64,000 nt of DNA, taken from contig NZ_LT985980.1 of NCBI RefSeq assembly GCF_900291985.1, positions 1,310,001 through 1,374,000 on the forward strand, in the 5' to 3' direction. The position numbers and the translations under genes were made by a program. Below are positions 54,548 through 64,000 of the stretch, one piece after another (positions within the stretch are counted from its first letter, which is position 1; each line of letters starts with the position of its first letter). The stretch comes from Lysinibacillus timonensis (GTDB taxonomy: Bacteria; Bacillota; Bacilli; Bacillales_A; Planococcaceae). A model generated the notes under the pieces. The model was given only the letters and a program-made list of their open reading frames with translations. It ran no database searches and had not been told where the DNA came from.

Positions 54548-56011
54548 CTATTTCTTTTCAACAAAGCGAGCTGTGACCATCTTTTTACGTGTGTAGAACT
54601 CTACGCCATCTTTCCCATTTGCATGGAGGTCACCGTAAAATGAATCTTTGTAGCCAGAGAATGGGAAAAATGCCATCGGTGCAGGAACGCCTAAGTTGAT
54701 GCCTAACATTCCAGCATCTATTGTTTCCCGGAATTGACGAATTGCTGCAGCATTGTTTGTATATAAACAAGCGCCATTTGCTAAATGGCTTGCATTTGCA
54801 ACTTCAATCGCATGTGATAAATCATTTACACGAACTACTGATAACACGGGTGCAAAGATCTCATCCTGCCAAATTTTCATATCCTTTGTTACATGGTCAA
54901 AAATCGTTGCTCCTAAGAAATAACCTTCGTTATTTACCTCTTCGTCCATTCGGCCATCTCTTACAAGTTTTGCTCCTTGTTCGACGCCAGATTCAATATA
55001 ATGAATTGTTCGTTCTTTTGCTTCTTGGCGGATAATTGGTCCTAAAAACACACCATCATCTAAACCATTTCCGATTTTAATCGCATCTGCATTTTTCTTT
55101 AGCATGGAAACAAACTCATCTGCAATTGACTCTTCTACTGCTACAACTGCCGCTGCCATGCAGCGTTCACCTGCTGAACCAAATGCAGCATTTGTAATTT
55201 CCTTTGCTGCAAATTCGAGGTCTGCATCCGCTAATACAATGGAATGATTTTTTGCTCCCGATAATGCTTGAACACGTTTTAAGTTTTCTGCAGATCGTTT
55301 GTATACATATTCAGCAACTGGTTGGGATCCTACAAATGAAATTGCTTTCACATCCGGGTGTGATGTTAAAGTATTTACAACATCATGAGCACCGTTCACA
55401 ATATTTAACACTCCATCAGGAAGACCTGCTTGTTTAAATAATTCAGCTAAACGCTGGGCGAGTAGCGGTGTTCGTTCAGATGGTTTTAAAATAAATGTAT
55501 TACCACAAGCAATGGCTAACGGGAACATCCAGCACGGTACCATCATTGGGAAGTTAAATGGGGTGATGCCTCCAACGACACCTAGTGGGTAACGCCACAT
55601 ACCCGATTCTACATCCGTTGCAATATCTGGTAATTGTGAACCCATCATTAAAGTTGGGGCACCAGCAGCAAATTCAACACATTCAATCCCGCGTTGTACT
55701 TCTCCATATGCTTCTGAATACGCCTTTCCGTTTTCGATTGTAATGAGTCGAGCAAGTTCATCCCAATTGTCTACAAGAAGTTGCTGGTACTTAAATAAAA
55801 TACGGGCTCGTTTTGGGACCGAAACTTTAGACCAAGTGATAAACGCTTCCTTTGCAACGGCAATCGCATTTTCTACATCTTCTTGAGTTGATATTGAAAC
55901 TTTAGCAATTTCCTCTCCTGTTGCCGGATTATAAACTGACATGTAATCTCCTGAACCATCTATCCACTCACCATTCACATAGTTACCAATTTTTTGAATT
56001 GTTTTATTCAT
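54548..56011 (-). CDS. iolA: (methyl)malonate-semialdehyde dehydrogenase
   Basis: The 487-residue aldehyde dehydrogenase family protein has [49 protein letters not shown] and the catalytic Cys in [13 protein letters not shown] (about residue 285), all diagnostic of MmsA/IolA. It oxidises malonate semialdehyde to acetyl-CoA and CO2 with CoA and NAD. AGGAG before the ATG at 56011 fixes the start; the frame is open to 56095 inside iolC. Confidence 0.95.
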   Translation of the reverse strand: MNKTIQKIGNYVNGEWIDGSGDYMSVYNPATGEEIAKVSISTQEDVENAIAVAKEAFITWSKVSVPKRARILFKYQQLLVDNWDELARLITIENGKAYSEAYGEVQRGIECVEFAAGAPTLMMGSQLPDIATDVESGMWRYPLGVVGGITPFNFPMMVPCWMFPLAIACGNTFILKPSERTPLLAQRLAELFKQAGLPDGVLNIVNGAHDVVNTLTSHPDVKAISFVGSQPVAEYVYKRSAENLKRVQALSGAKNHSIVLADADLEFAAKEITNAAFGSAGERCMAAAVVAVEESIADEFVSMLKKNADAIKIGNGLDDGVFLGPIIRQEAKERTIHYIESGVEQGAKLVRDGRMDEEVNNEGYFLGATIFDHVTKDMKIWQDEIFAPVLSVVRVNDLSHAIEVANASHLANGACLYTNNAAAIRQFRETIDAGMLGINLGVPAPMAFFPFSGYKDSFYGDLHANGKDGVEFYTRKKMVTARFVEKK

Positions 56012-56022
56012 ATCTAGTCTCC

Positions 56023-57021
56023 TTAAGTCGTTATATATGTTCCTACACGGATCTTCTCTTCTAGCTCCTCGATTGTCGGCATTGCATCTGAGCAACTATG
56101 TTTAGATATAACAATAGATGCCGAAGCACTACCGTATTTCATGGCTTCTTCGACTGTGCCGCCTTGCATTAGTTGATATAAAAATGCAGAGGCGTATGAG
56201 TCGCCAGCACCAAATGTTTTTAATACTTCGGTTTCAAAAATGCCACTACGTACATTTTCTCCATTTGGTGTATATGCAATTGACCCTTGACCACCATGTT
56301 TAATAATGACGAGTTCTGCACAATGCTTAAACCACTTATCCGCTGTTTCTTCGTCTGTAAATTTTTCATGGTATAGGTTTTCCATCATATTAAATTCATC
56401 ACGTGTACCGATAATGATATGAGATTTTTCAGCTGCTAAATTGTAATACACTGCTGTTTCAGCTTCATTTTTCCATGTATAAGGACGATAATCTAAATCA
56501 AAGAGCACTTTCACTCCATGCTTTTTTGCAAACTCAAGTGCTAAAAAAACAGCTTCTCTAGAGGGAGAGCTTGCTAAAGCAGTACCAGAAACAAGCAAAA
56601 CCTTTGCATTTGCAATGATGTCTTCTTGTACTTCCAACGGTTCTAGTAGTAAATCAGCAACATGATCTCGATACATTAAAATACTACATTCTTCCGGGCT
56701 TTTAATTTCTGTAAACGCTAACCCTGTCACAGCACCCGTCTTATCAACTACAACATTCGTTGTATCAATCGTCTCTTTTTCTAAATATCTCTTAATAAAG
56801 CGACCCATTTGGTCATTTGCTACTTTCCCGATAAAAGCTGTTTTTAAGCCGAGACGGGACAGACCAATTGTTATATTTGCAGGTGAGCCTCCAACATACT
56901 TTGAAAATGTCATCGTATCTTCCATTGGTCGGTTAATTTCATTTGCATTTAAATCAATACATAATCGACCAATAGCAACAACATCATATTTTTTATTTAC
57001 TGAAAATGATATCGTTGTCAT
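56023..57021 (-). CDS. iolC: 5-dehydro-2-deoxygluconokinase
   Basis: The 332-residue PfkB-family kinase has [38 protein letters not shown], and the signature [16 protein letters not shown] with catalytic Asp near residue 283. It phosphorylates 2-deoxy-5-keto-gluconate (DKG). Its ATG overlaps the iolG stop as ATGA. Confidence 0.94.
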   Translation of the reverse strand: MTTISFSVNKKYDVVAIGRLCIDLNANEINRPMEDTMTFSKYVGGSPANITIGLSRLGLKTAFIGKVANDQMGRFIKRYLEKETIDTTNVVVDKTGAVTGLAFTEIKSPEECSILMYRDHVADLLLEPLEVQEDIIANAKVLLVSGTALASSPSREAVFLALEFAKKHGVKVLFDLDYRPYTWKNEAETAVYYNLAAEKSHIIIGTRDEFNMMENLYHEKFTDEETADKWFKHCAELVIIKHGGQGSIAYTPNGENVRSGIFETEVLKTFGAGDSYASAFLYQLMQGGTVEEAMKYGSASASIVISKHSCSDAMPTIEELEEKIRVGTYITT

Positions 57022-58031
57022 ACTTGGATCACCTCACTTGATAGTTGAACTGGTTTCCCTGTTTCAGCTGATTTCCTTGCCGCTTCAGCTATTCGCTCAG
57101 CTTGTAAACCATCAAATCCACGACATGCAACTACTTCTTCACCTTTAATAGCAGCAATAAATGCTTCCACTTCAGTAATGTAAGCGTCATTATATCTTTC
57201 TAAGAAAAAGTGAGGAGGCTTATCAGATGTGATGCCTGATTCTAAGTAGCGTGTAATATTCGTAGGACGATCATTTTCGACGATTAGGGCGCCCTTCTCT
57301 CCGAATACCTCAAGTCGTTGATCGTAACCATATATCGCTTTTCTACTATTTTCAATTACACCTAATGTTCCATCTTCGAATGTTAACAGAACAATTGCCG
57401 TGTCAACGTCACCTACATCACCTATTTTTTCATCAACTAAAACTGCTCCTTTTGCATACACCTCTACAATTTCTTTTTGCATGACATAACGAGCCATATC
57501 GAAATCATGAATCATCATATCCATATATAAACCACCAGATGTTTTTATATAGCTTATAGATGGAGGATGTGGATCTCTAGAAATAATTCGTAAAGTATGT
57601 GTTTTTCCAACTACCCCTGTTTCGATTTCTTGTCTTACAGATTTAAAGTTTCGATCAAACCGACGATTGAAACCTACCTGTAGAACGACGCCTTCTTTTT
57701 CAACAACCCGCAGCGCCTCAATCGTTTCATCAACTGCAAAACTAATAGGTTTTTCGCAAAATATGTGTTTTTTGGCTTGTGCTATTTGTTTAATAAGTTC
57801 AGGGTGTGTCGTTGTTGGACTGCATATAAAAATGGCATGGATAGAAGGATCATCAATTATCTGTTTAATATCCGTTGTTACATATTCAACGGATTCCTGT
57901 CTTGCCCACTCTTGTAAATGATCTACTGCAATGTCTGCTACACCTTTTACGGATATACCATCCATTTTTTTTAAGTTTTTAACATGGAGTTGCCCTATTC
58001 TTCCCGCTCCAATTACGCCTACATTCATCAT
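57018..58031 (-). CDS. iolG: inositol 2-dehydrogenase
   Basis: The 337-residue Gfo/Idh/MocA protein has VGVIGAGRIGQLHVKNL (NAD loop), CEKPIS (catalytic Lys of the EKP motif), QVGFNRRFDRN and SGGLYMDMMIHDFDMARYVM (Asp and His of the active site). It oxidises myo-inositol to 2-keto-myo-inositol. GGAGG 7 bases upstream supports 58031 as start. Two further family members are encoded at the right end of the window. Confidence 0.92.
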   Translation of the reverse strand: MMNVGVIGAGRIGQLHVKNLKKMDGISVKGVADIAVDHLQEWARQESVEYVTTDIKQIIDDPSIHAIFICSPTTTHPELIKQIAQAKKHIFCEKPISFAVDETIEALRVVEKEGVVLQVGFNRRFDRNFKSVRQEIETGVVGKTHTLRIISRDPHPPSISYIKTSGGLYMDMMIHDFDMARYVMQKEIVEVYAKGAVLVDEKIGDVGDVDTAIVLLTFEDGTLGVIENSRKAIYGYDQRLEVFGEKGALIVENDRPTNITRYLESGITSDKPPHFFLERYNDAYITEVEAFIAAIKGEEVVACRGFDGLQAERIAEAARKSAETGKPVQLSSEVIQV

Positions 58032-58099
58032 TTGCTGTCCTCCATTTTCCATTCAGTTAACCGCTTTCCTTTTTTCAGTTAAGCTCAACTTATGAGTTC

Positions 58100-59113
58100 T
58101 TATCCTTTTTTGATGTTACGTACAGATTGCCTTTCAATTAATCGAGGTTGAAACACATTCACTTTATATGTCATTTGCTCGGTTTCGATTGCACATAACA
58201 GCTGTTGGAACAACATTTCTGTCATTTCTCTAATTGGCTGTTCAATGGTCGTTAATGTAGGCTGACTAAGTTTGGCATACATCGTATTATCGAAACCTAT
58301 TACGGAATAATCTTCTGGAATTGAATAACCTAGTTCATATAAAGCATTCATTGTTATAACAGCCTGAAAATCCGTTGTTGAAAAAATGGCTGTTACTTTT
58401 TCGGAACTTCGCAGTACTAGGTCTATAAATGGGATTTCTTCTTCAAAAAGCGGTTCCCTTGAAATGATTTGTTCATCCGAAATGGTAATCCCTTTCTCTT
58501 TATAAAAGGCAATAAAGCCTTCAATACGATCACATTCAGATTGTCGGGTTAAATCTCCAATGATCTTAATTGACCGATGTCCATTATCATATAAATGACG
58601 GGCAGCTAAATAACCACCAGCAAAATTATCCGTCGTTACACTTATTACTTTTTTCTCTTCTATAGGTACTGATAGTTTTGCAATCGGTATGTTACGCTTG
58701 TTGAGCTTCATCACTTCTTGATCACTTAATAATTCCGTACCGATAATAATCGCATCTACTTCCTTTTGTAATAAAAAGCGGATATATTGTTTCTCTCGCT
58801 CTGGCTGATTATAAGTACTTGAGAGAATAATAGAATAATCATGACGGTTCGCAATTTGTTCCAGTAACCGCGTTACTTCGCCGTAGAATGGGTTAGCGAT
58901 ATTAGGTACGATAATACCTACTGTTTTCGTCTTCTTTTTAGAAAGAGCACTTGCGATACTACTTGGCTCATAATCTAATTGTTTAATGACGTTCTTCACA
59001 TGACGTCGCGTTTTTTCACTAATATTGCCTGTTTTATTTACTACCTTTGACACAGTTGCAATGGAAACACCTGCAACTTGGGCCACATCATATATAGTAG
59101 GTCGCAAGTACAC
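58100..59113 (-). CDS. LacI-family transcriptional regulator of the inositol cluster
   Basis: The 337-residue protein has the LacI helix-turn-helix TIYDVAQVAGVSIATVSKVVNKTGNISEKTRR (residues 6-37), hinge SSIASALSKKKTKTVGIIVP, and a periplasmic-binding-protein-like effector domain with IIGDLTRQSECDRIEGF and PEDYSVIGFDN. It lies between the importer genes and iolG. In Bacillus subtilis the iol operon uses the DeoR-family IolR instead. The ligand is presumably inositol or an inositol intermediate. Confidence 0.9.
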   Translation of the reverse strand: MYLRPTIYDVAQVAGVSIATVSKVVNKTGNISEKTRRHVKNVIKQLDYEPSSIASALSKKKTKTVGIIVPNIANPFYGEVTRLLEQIANRHDYSIILSSTYNQPEREKQYIRFLLQKEVDAIIIGTELLSDQEVMKLNKRNIPIAKLSVPIEEKKVISVTTDNFAGGYLAARHLYDNGHRSIKIIGDLTRQSECDRIEGFIAFYKEKGITISDEQIISREPLFEEEIPFIDLVLRSSEKVTAIFSTTDFQAVITMNALYELGYSIPEDYSVIGFDNTMYAKLSQPTLTTIEQPIREMTEMLFQQLLCAIETEQMTYKVNVFQPRLIERQSVRNIKKG

Positions 59114-59127
59114 CTCTCCTTTCTTTA

Positions 59128-60099
59128 TTATTTTGTAAGAGACTGTAAGAATTGTAATTGCTCTTCTGCGTTTTCACTTGTAATGATTTCTACCCCACTA
59201 TCAATACGTGTTTCAATCGTTTCGCCTTTTGCGGCATTAACAGCATTTTTAACACCTTCATAGCCCATATTGTATGGATTTTGAGCGATTGTACCCGTTA
59301 AGCCACCGTCAATAATAGACTGAACTGCTTCTTCAGTACCATCTGTTCCGTAAATGATAATGTCGAGATTCGCTGCCTCAACAGCACGTAATACACCTAT
59401 AGCCATATCGTCGTTTGCAGAAAATACTGCTTTAATGTCATCCTCTGCTTCCAAAATATTTTCCATGACAGACATTGCTTTTGTTTTATCGCTATCTGCT
59501 GGCTGTTCAGCTGCTATAACCATCCCTGCTTCTTCTAACGCATCTTTCGCACCTTTAATGCGTGAATCAGTGGCTGGATTACCTAACGCCCCTGAAATTA
59601 GCACTACTTTATCTCCAGGTTGTAATTTTGAAGCAATCTCTTTTCCTGCCTCTTGACCCGCGTCATAATTTTCAGTTCCTATAAACGTCGTTTTCCCTTC
59701 AAAGTCCGCATCAGTGTCAATCAGAAGTACTGGTTTTCCTTGTGAAGCAGCTTCTTCAAGTACTGGAATAACTGTGTCTGGCTGTGTAGGTGACACAACA
59801 ATCGCATCTGGATTTTGACTCAATTGATCTTCTAACATATTCACTTGTTGAATAATTTCAGCTTCGGATGATGGTCCAACAATCGTGACATTCACCCCTA
59901 AGTCCTCACCTGCTTTTTTTGCTCCTGCCTCCACATATTTCCAATAAGGACTAGATAAAGTTTTTAAAACAACCGATATGTTTTCAGCGCCTCCACCTTC
60001 ACTAGAGCTACCATTAGATGAATTTTCAGTACTTCCACATGCAGCTAATAACACCGTCAATGCGAATCCAATTGCTAACATTCCATTTCTTTTTTTCAT
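59128..60099 (-). CDS. sugar/inositol ABC transporter substrate-binding lipoprotein
   Basis: The 323-residue protein has a lipoprotein signal (LTVLLAAC, Cys21) and a PBP type I (RbsB-like) fold: VVLKTLSSPYWKYVEAGAKKAGEDLG, AIVVSPTQPDTVIPVLEEA, FIGTENYDAGQEAGKEIA, VFSANDDMAIGVLRAVEA and GLTGTIAQNPYNMGYEGVK. It captures a cyclitol or pentose outside the membrane; inositol is inferred from context. Confidence 0.92.
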   Translation of the reverse strand: MKKRNGMLAIGFALTVLLAACGSTENSSNGSSSEGGGAENISVVLKTLSSPYWKYVEAGAKKAGEDLGVNVTIVGPSSEAEIIQQVNMLEDQLSQNPDAIVVSPTQPDTVIPVLEEAASQGKPVLLIDTDADFEGKTTFIGTENYDAGQEAGKEIASKLQPGDKVVLISGALGNPATDSRIKGAKDALEEAGMVIAAEQPADSDKTKAMSVMENILEAEDDIKAVFSANDDMAIGVLRAVEAANLDIIIYGTDGTEEAVQSIIDGGLTGTIAQNPYNMGYEGVKNAVNAAKGETIETRIDSGVEIITSENAEEQLQFLQSLTK

Positions 60100-60116
60100 T
60101 TCTTTTCCCCCTAGTT

Positions 60117-61112
60117 TTAATTTTTCTTGGCTTTTCGTTGTCTTAGTACATCTACATATACCGCCGCAATAATAACAAACCCGACTACTGCCATCTGAAA
60201 ATCCGAGGACACGTTAAGTAAATTCAGTCCATTTCGAAGTACTGCGATAATGAGAGCGCCTATTAACGTACCCCATACAGTCCCTACTCCTCCGAAAAAG
60301 CTAGCCCCTCCAATGATGACTGCCGCAATCGCATCTAACTCATATGACATACCTGCTAATGGGAACGCTGAGTTTACACGCCCTACCATAACGAGTCCTG
60401 CTAAACCAGCCATCAGTCCACTTAATGTATAGACGATGATTAGTACTCGATCTACATTTATCCCTGATAAACGTGCTGCTTCTTTGTTTCCCCCAATTGC
60501 ATAGATATACCGTCCTGTTTGAGTTCTTGTTAAGAAAATGTGGAAAATGATATACACTACAATTACTAATAAGAAGCTAATAGGGATAGGTCCAACAAAT
60601 TCAGAACCTACATATTGAATTAAAAAAGGGAAACCAGCTATTGGTGCAGCCCCAGTAATAATTAGCGCGATTCCACGAGCAATATTCATTGTTCCAAGTG
60701 TCGATATGAAAGGATGTGGTAAACTCAATTTTGTTAAGAGCACGCCGTTAAGTAATCCAAACCCTGCCCCAATCACTAAACAGACTAATATTCCAAGCAA
60801 TGGGTGCATCGCCATATTGACAGAAACAATTCCCATCATCATGATTGAAAGAGCTAGTATCGATCCAACCGATAAATCAATACCAGCTGTTAAAATGGGT
60901 AATAACATACCTACTGCTAATAACGCATTGATAGATGATTGGCGAGCAATATTCATGAGATTATTAACAGTAAAAAATTTATCCGTGGCAAAAGAAAGCA
61001 CCAAAACTAATATGATGAGCGCTAACAATGACCCAAACTTACTGATAATTTTCCTCCAAGAAGCTGTCTTTTCTCCATCCTGTTTCACTGGATTCTCTAA
61101 AAACTCTGTCAT
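60117..61112 (-). CDS. sugar/inositol ABC transporter permease (RbsC type)
   Basis: The 331-residue protein has eight to ten hydrophobic segments and RbsC/IatP-type blocks GMLLPILTAGIDLSVGSILALS, GTMNIARGIALIITGAAP, RTQTGRYIYAIGGNKEAARLSGINV, and DAIAAVIIGGASFFGGVGTVWGTLIGA. It is the membrane channel of the ABC importer encoded with it. Confidence 0.92.
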   Translation of the reverse strand: MTEFLENPVKQDGEKTASWRKIISKFGSLLALIILVLVLSFATDKFFTVNNLMNIARQSSINALLAVGMLLPILTAGIDLSVGSILALSIMMMGIVSVNMAMHPLLGILVCLVIGAGFGLLNGVLLTKLSLPHPFISTLGTMNIARGIALIITGAAPIAGFPFLIQYVGSEFVGPIPISFLLVIVVYIIFHIFLTRTQTGRYIYAIGGNKEAARLSGINVDRVLIIVYTLSGLMAGLAGLVMVGRVNSAFPLAGMSYELDAIAAVIIGGASFFGGVGTVWGTLIGALIIAVLRNGLNLLNVSSDFQMAVVGFVIIAAVYVDVLRQRKAKKN

Positions 61113-61123
61113 TCTTCCCCCTC

Positions 61124-62626
61124 CTAGGCACCTAATGTAGCCGCTTTCATGATCACTTCTTGTGTTGCTTGTTCAATTGGTAAATCTGCTGTCAAATGTC
61201 CTTCCTTCATAACTAACACACGATCACACATCCCTAATATTTCAGGAAGATCTGAAGAAATCATAATAACAGTCGCCCCTTCATCAACAAGTCGATTCAT
61301 TAATCGGTACACTTCAACTTTTGCACCAACATCAATTCCACGAGTAGGCTCGTCGAAAATAAATACCCTTGCATTTGTACAAAGCCACTTTGCAATAACA
61401 ACCTTTTGCTGATTTCCACCACTGAAATTTCGTGCGTTCAACTCGATATTACCTGGACGAATTTGGAGCTCATTCAAATATTCTTGTGTTTTGCTTCGCA
61501 TCGCTTTTAAATCTAGTAATTTTAGCGAATTGCGAAATTTCCCCATACTAGGTAAACAAACATTTAAAATCATCGATAAATCTAAAACTAGCCCCTCTGA
61601 TTTACGGTCCTCCGTTATAAACGCTATGCCCGCATCAATTGCTTGTCGTGGTGAGTTAATTTTCTTTTCTTCTCCATCGATAAAAATTTGGCCTTGGTAT
61701 CGTTTATCTGCTCCAAAAATTGCACGCGCAAGTTCTGTTCGTCCTGCTCCAACTAGTCCCGATATGCCGACAATTTCACCGTAATGAATATCTAAATTTA
61801 TAGCGGGTGTTTTTTCTGTTACTTTGAAATCCTTTAAACTAAAACTTACCTCACCTAACTTAAATTCTTTTTTCGGAAACTTTTCGTTAAGCGAGCGTCC
61901 TACCATAAGTTCAATCCAATAATCTGTCTCCGTATTGGCTACATCAATGGTTGCAATTCCATAACCATCTCGTAATACGGTAATTCGATCTCCTAATCTT
62001 CGAATCTCATCTAATCGGTGTGAGATAAAGATAATGGCAATTCCCTCATCTCGAAGTTGTTCCACAATTTTATATAGTTCTTCTACTTCTTTACCGCTCA
62101 AACTGGATGTCGGTTCATCCATTATTAAAACTTTTGCATCTAGGGTAAGCGCTTTCGCAATTTCTACTAGTTGTTGTTGTCCAATACCTAATTTTGATAG
62201 TGGCTCTGTTGCAAGCTTCGGATTTTGACCTAATCGTTGGAGCAAGCGCTCAGCCTCTTGAATCATCTCTTTCTTATTTAGCAAACTCCACTTGCCTTGA
62301 TTCTTCTTTTCTCTTCCTAGAAAGATATTTTCATAAACTGGTAGTCCTGGTATAAGGTTGAGTTCCTGATAGATCGTTGCGATTCCAATTTCCATTGCTT
62401 CAACTGGTCCTCTAATGGTAATGGGATTCCCTTCCCAGTACATCGCTCCCTCATCCATTGAGTAGGCACCTGTAATAATTTTGATTAGTGTGGACTTTCC
62501 AGCACCATTTTCACCAAGTAGTACATGCACCTCCCCCCTCCGAACTTCTAAATCAACCCCCTTTAATACATGGTTATTAGAGAAACTCTTTTTAATGTTT
62601 TTCATCTCTAATATCATTTCTGTCAT
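61124..62626 (-). CDS. sugar/inositol ABC transporter ATP-binding protein (RbsA type)
   Basis: The 500-residue protein is a tandem ABC ATPase. The first domain has GENGAGKST, LGIGQQQLVEIAKAL and LIMDEPTSSL; the second has a degenerate Walker A GLVGAGRTELA, then FSGGNQQKVVIAKWL and FDEPTRGIDVGAK. This layout is that of RbsA, MglA and inositol IatA. It overlaps the upstream dehydrogenase gene by 4 bp. Confidence 0.93.
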   Translation of the reverse strand: MTEMILEMKNIKKSFSNNHVLKGVDLEVRRGEVHVLLGENGAGKSTLIKIITGAYSMDEGAMYWEGNPITIRGPVEAMEIGIATIYQELNLIPGLPVYENIFLGREKKNQGKWSLLNKKEMIQEAERLLQRLGQNPKLATEPLSKLGIGQQQLVEIAKALTLDAKVLIMDEPTSSLSGKEVEELYKIVEQLRDEGIAIIFISHRLDEIRRLGDRITVLRDGYGIATIDVANTETDYWIELMVGRSLNEKFPKKEFKLGEVSFSLKDFKVTEKTPAINLDIHYGEIVGISGLVGAGRTELARAIFGADKRYQGQIFIDGEEKKINSPRQAIDAGIAFITEDRKSEGLVLDLSMILNVCLPSMGKFRNSLKLLDLKAMRSKTQEYLNELQIRPGNIELNARNFSGGNQQKVVIAKWLCTNARVFIFDEPTRGIDVGAKVEVYRLMNRLVDEGATVIMISSDLPEILGMCDRVLVMKEGHLTADLPIEQATQEVIMKAATLGA

Positions 62627-63630
62627 ACATTCACACTCCCCTCGCCAACTGATATTTTTCTACCAAGTTCAAAGGATTGTTGTGCTGCATAAGCAATTTG
62701 CAATGCGTGAATGCTATCCTCGATACTAACGGGAGAAGGTTCATTGTTCAGGACAGCATGGACAAATGCCTCAAATTCTCTTCGATACGCATCTTCAAAC
62801 CGTTCATAAAAAATAGGGATAATTTTATTAGTGCACCCTGTTGAATTTAAAATTTGTATATTGTTTTTCTTCGTTGAACCAATGAGTAATGTTCCTTCTG
62901 ATCCAATAATTTCTGTACGAATGTCATAGCCATATAAAGCACAACGGCTAGATTCAATATCACCACATCCACCTTTAGCGAATTCTATATAACTAATGCC
63001 TGTGTCTATGTCACCAATAGATGCAAGATCTGGATATTTAATGTTCCGTCCAAATGAAGCAACAGAAGTAATTTCATCATCCATTAGAAATCTCGCTAAA
63101 TCGTAATCATGTATACTGAAATCAATAAAAATCCCGCCACTTCTAGATAAAAAAGATGTAGGTGGTGCGTCAGGATCCCGACTAATTCCTTTAAAGTAAA
63201 GCGGTTTCCCAATTTCGCCTGCTTCAATACATTTTTTTGCAGTAGCATAATCTACGTCAAAACGACGCATAAACCCTACTTGAACAAAGGCATTCTTTTC
63301 TTTTGCATGTGCTAAAATTTTCTTAGATGTTTCGAGGTCAATCGTTAAAGGCTTTTCTACAAATATTGCTTTATTTGCTTCAATTGCTTTAGTAATAATT
63401 TCATAGTGGCTATTCGTTGAGGTGACAATGACTACTGCTTCTATTTCGTCATTTTCTAGAATGGTATTAAAATCGTCTGTGTAGAATGGTATTTGATATT
63501 GTGTTGCAATTTTTTCAGCACGTTCTAAAGCACTGTCACATACCGCCGCAACTTCTATATTTCTAATATTCAGTAAATTCTGGACGTGAATCATCCCTAA
63601 TCTTCCTAATCCAATTACCGCTGTTTTCAT
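62623..63630 (-). CDS. Gfo/Idh/MocA oxidoreductase, inositol dehydrogenase-like
   Basis: The 335-residue protein has VIGLGRLGMIHVQNLL, FVEKPLTIDLETSKKIL, QVGFMRRFDVDY and SGGIFIDFSIHDYDLARFLM, closely following the IolG pattern encoded downstream. It may act on a different inositol isomer such as scyllo- or D-chiro-inositol, as do IolX and IolW. It is directly followed by the ABC importer genes. Confidence 0.88.
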   Translation of the reverse strand: MKTAVIGLGRLGMIHVQNLLNIRNIEVAAVCDSALERAEKIATQYQIPFYTDDFNTILENDEIEAVVIVTSTNSHYEIITKAIEANKAIFVEKPLTIDLETSKKILAHAKEKNAFVQVGFMRRFDVDYATAKKCIEAGEIGKPLYFKGISRDPDAPPTSFLSRSGGIFIDFSIHDYDLARFLMDDEITSVASFGRNIKYPDLASIGDIDTGISYIEFAKGGCGDIESSRCALYGYDIRTEIIGSEGTLLIGSTKKNNIQILNSTGCTNKIIPIFYERFEDAYRREFEAFVHAVLNNEPSPVSIEDSIHALQIAYAAQQSFELGRKISVGEGSVNV

Positions 63631-63631
63631 T

Positions 63632-64000
63632 TCATCCCTCCACTTTCACCCATTCGCCAAGTTTTCGCGAACGATATGCTAGTTCAATATACTTTGCCAT
63701 TTCAAGTGATGATTGCAACATTTCATTGGAAGAAGCTTCTTGAGCAATGCACTTCTCCATATATTCAATTTGTTTTACATAAGATTCATCGTACAAATGA
63801 TGTTGTTCGAGAATGCGTTCATTCTGATCTAAAAGAGTTACAATTCCTTTTCTGTCTGGAGATACGTCTGGTCGAAAACTATGTTCCACTCTCAGTATTC
63901 CTTTATTCCCATAAATCGTGTAGTAATTTTCAAATGGCATTCGCATCGAACACGTAAATGAGGCTAGTGTATTATTCTCGTCATACATCACAACATGAGA
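63632..64000 (-). CDS. Gfo/Idh/MocA family oxidoreductase, C-terminal part (runs off right edge)
   Basis: The visible 122 codons are open to the right edge and read SHVVMYDENNTLASFTCSMRM, then FENYYTIYGNKGILRVEHSF, ending in an acidic/basic helix region and EWVKVEG. The YGNKGILRVE block is the C-terminal beta-sheet dimer surface of Gfo/Idh/MocA dehydrogenases. It lies 1 bp upstream of the next dehydrogenase gene, so it is in the same operon. The start, NAD loop and any promoter are outside the window. Confidence 0.75.
   Translation of the reverse strand, partial: SHVVMYDENNTLASFTCSMRMPFENYYTIYGNKGILRVEHSFRPDVSPDRKGIVTLLDQNERILEQHHLYDESYVKQIEYMEKCIAQEASSNEMLQSSLEMAKYIELAYRSRKLGEWVKVEG

Noticed and set aside
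1-64000. tRNA, rRNA or insertion-sequence genes
   Set aside because: No tRNA cloverleaf with CCA end, rRNA core sequence, transposase motif or flanking target duplication was recognised in the window.

Overview
The window looks like a chromosomal segment of a low-GC Gram-positive endospore-former relative (Bacillales). Strong AGGAGG-type ribosome binding sites, Bacillus-type operators (FadR, Fur, TnrA, BirA, cre) and two SLH-domain surface proteins with Lysinibacillus-like signal peptides suggest the Planococcaceae/Caryophanaceae (Lysinibacillus/Solibacillus-like). Genus assignment is inference. I see no rRNA, tRNA, transposase, phage gene or CRISPR array. Most genes lie on the minus strand.

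Layout. 1-3600: start of fadN with a perfect FadR operator, small proteins (thioredoxin, AHSA1/SRPBCC, tautomerase), a YjjG-type nucleotidase and a C39-like peptidase. Two tandem arrays lie here, both with an exact 52-bp period: a short one at 2029-2216 and a long palindromic one at 3639-4549. 4.6-13.3 kb: ypcP exonuclease, then a four-gene surface-polysaccharide operon (priming sugar transferase, GT4 glycosyltransferase, CelD/FemAB-like GNAT, polysaccharide deacetylase), a metallophosphatase and a second CelD-like paralogue. 13.5-18.8 kb: two SLH-domain proteins sharing a homologous C-terminal region; the larger has a sigmaA promoter covered by two tandem Fur boxes.

19-29 kb: a hexuronate/unsaturated-uronate operon (kduI, 2-hydroxyacid dehydrogenase, TRAP transporter, zinc dehydrogenase, two KduD-like SDRs, kdgK, kdgA) transcribed away from a divergent IclR regulator, with promoter, operator half-sites and a cre site visible between them. 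29.8-32.2 kb: a polar amino acid ABC importer. 33-40 kb: nirB-nirD-nirC-cobA-sirB for nitrite assimilation and siroheme, with divergent hemD and a TnrA-like box between. 40-45 kb: an AdhA/AdhR aldehyde-response pair with a textbook MerR 19-bp-spacer promoter, brnQ, and bioY-bioB behind a BirA box. 45.3-49 kb: a YtrA-like ABC transporter operon with a long palindromic operator and a G-quadruplex motif upstream. 49.3-64 kb: a CoxG-like protein and a complete inositol operon (iolB,J,E,D,A,C,G) preceded by a LacI regulator, a ribose/inositol-type ABC importer and further Gfo/Idh/MocA dehydrogenases; the last one runs off the right edge.

The metabolic genes work as three carbon or nitrogen modules (uronates to KDG to pyruvate plus glyceraldehyde-3-phosphate; inositol to acetyl-CoA; nitrite to ammonia), each with its own transporter. 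The least explained elements are the 52-bp palindromic array, the Fur-boxed SLH gene, the CelD-like paralogues with a shared extra C-terminal region, and several small repeats and candidate short genes.
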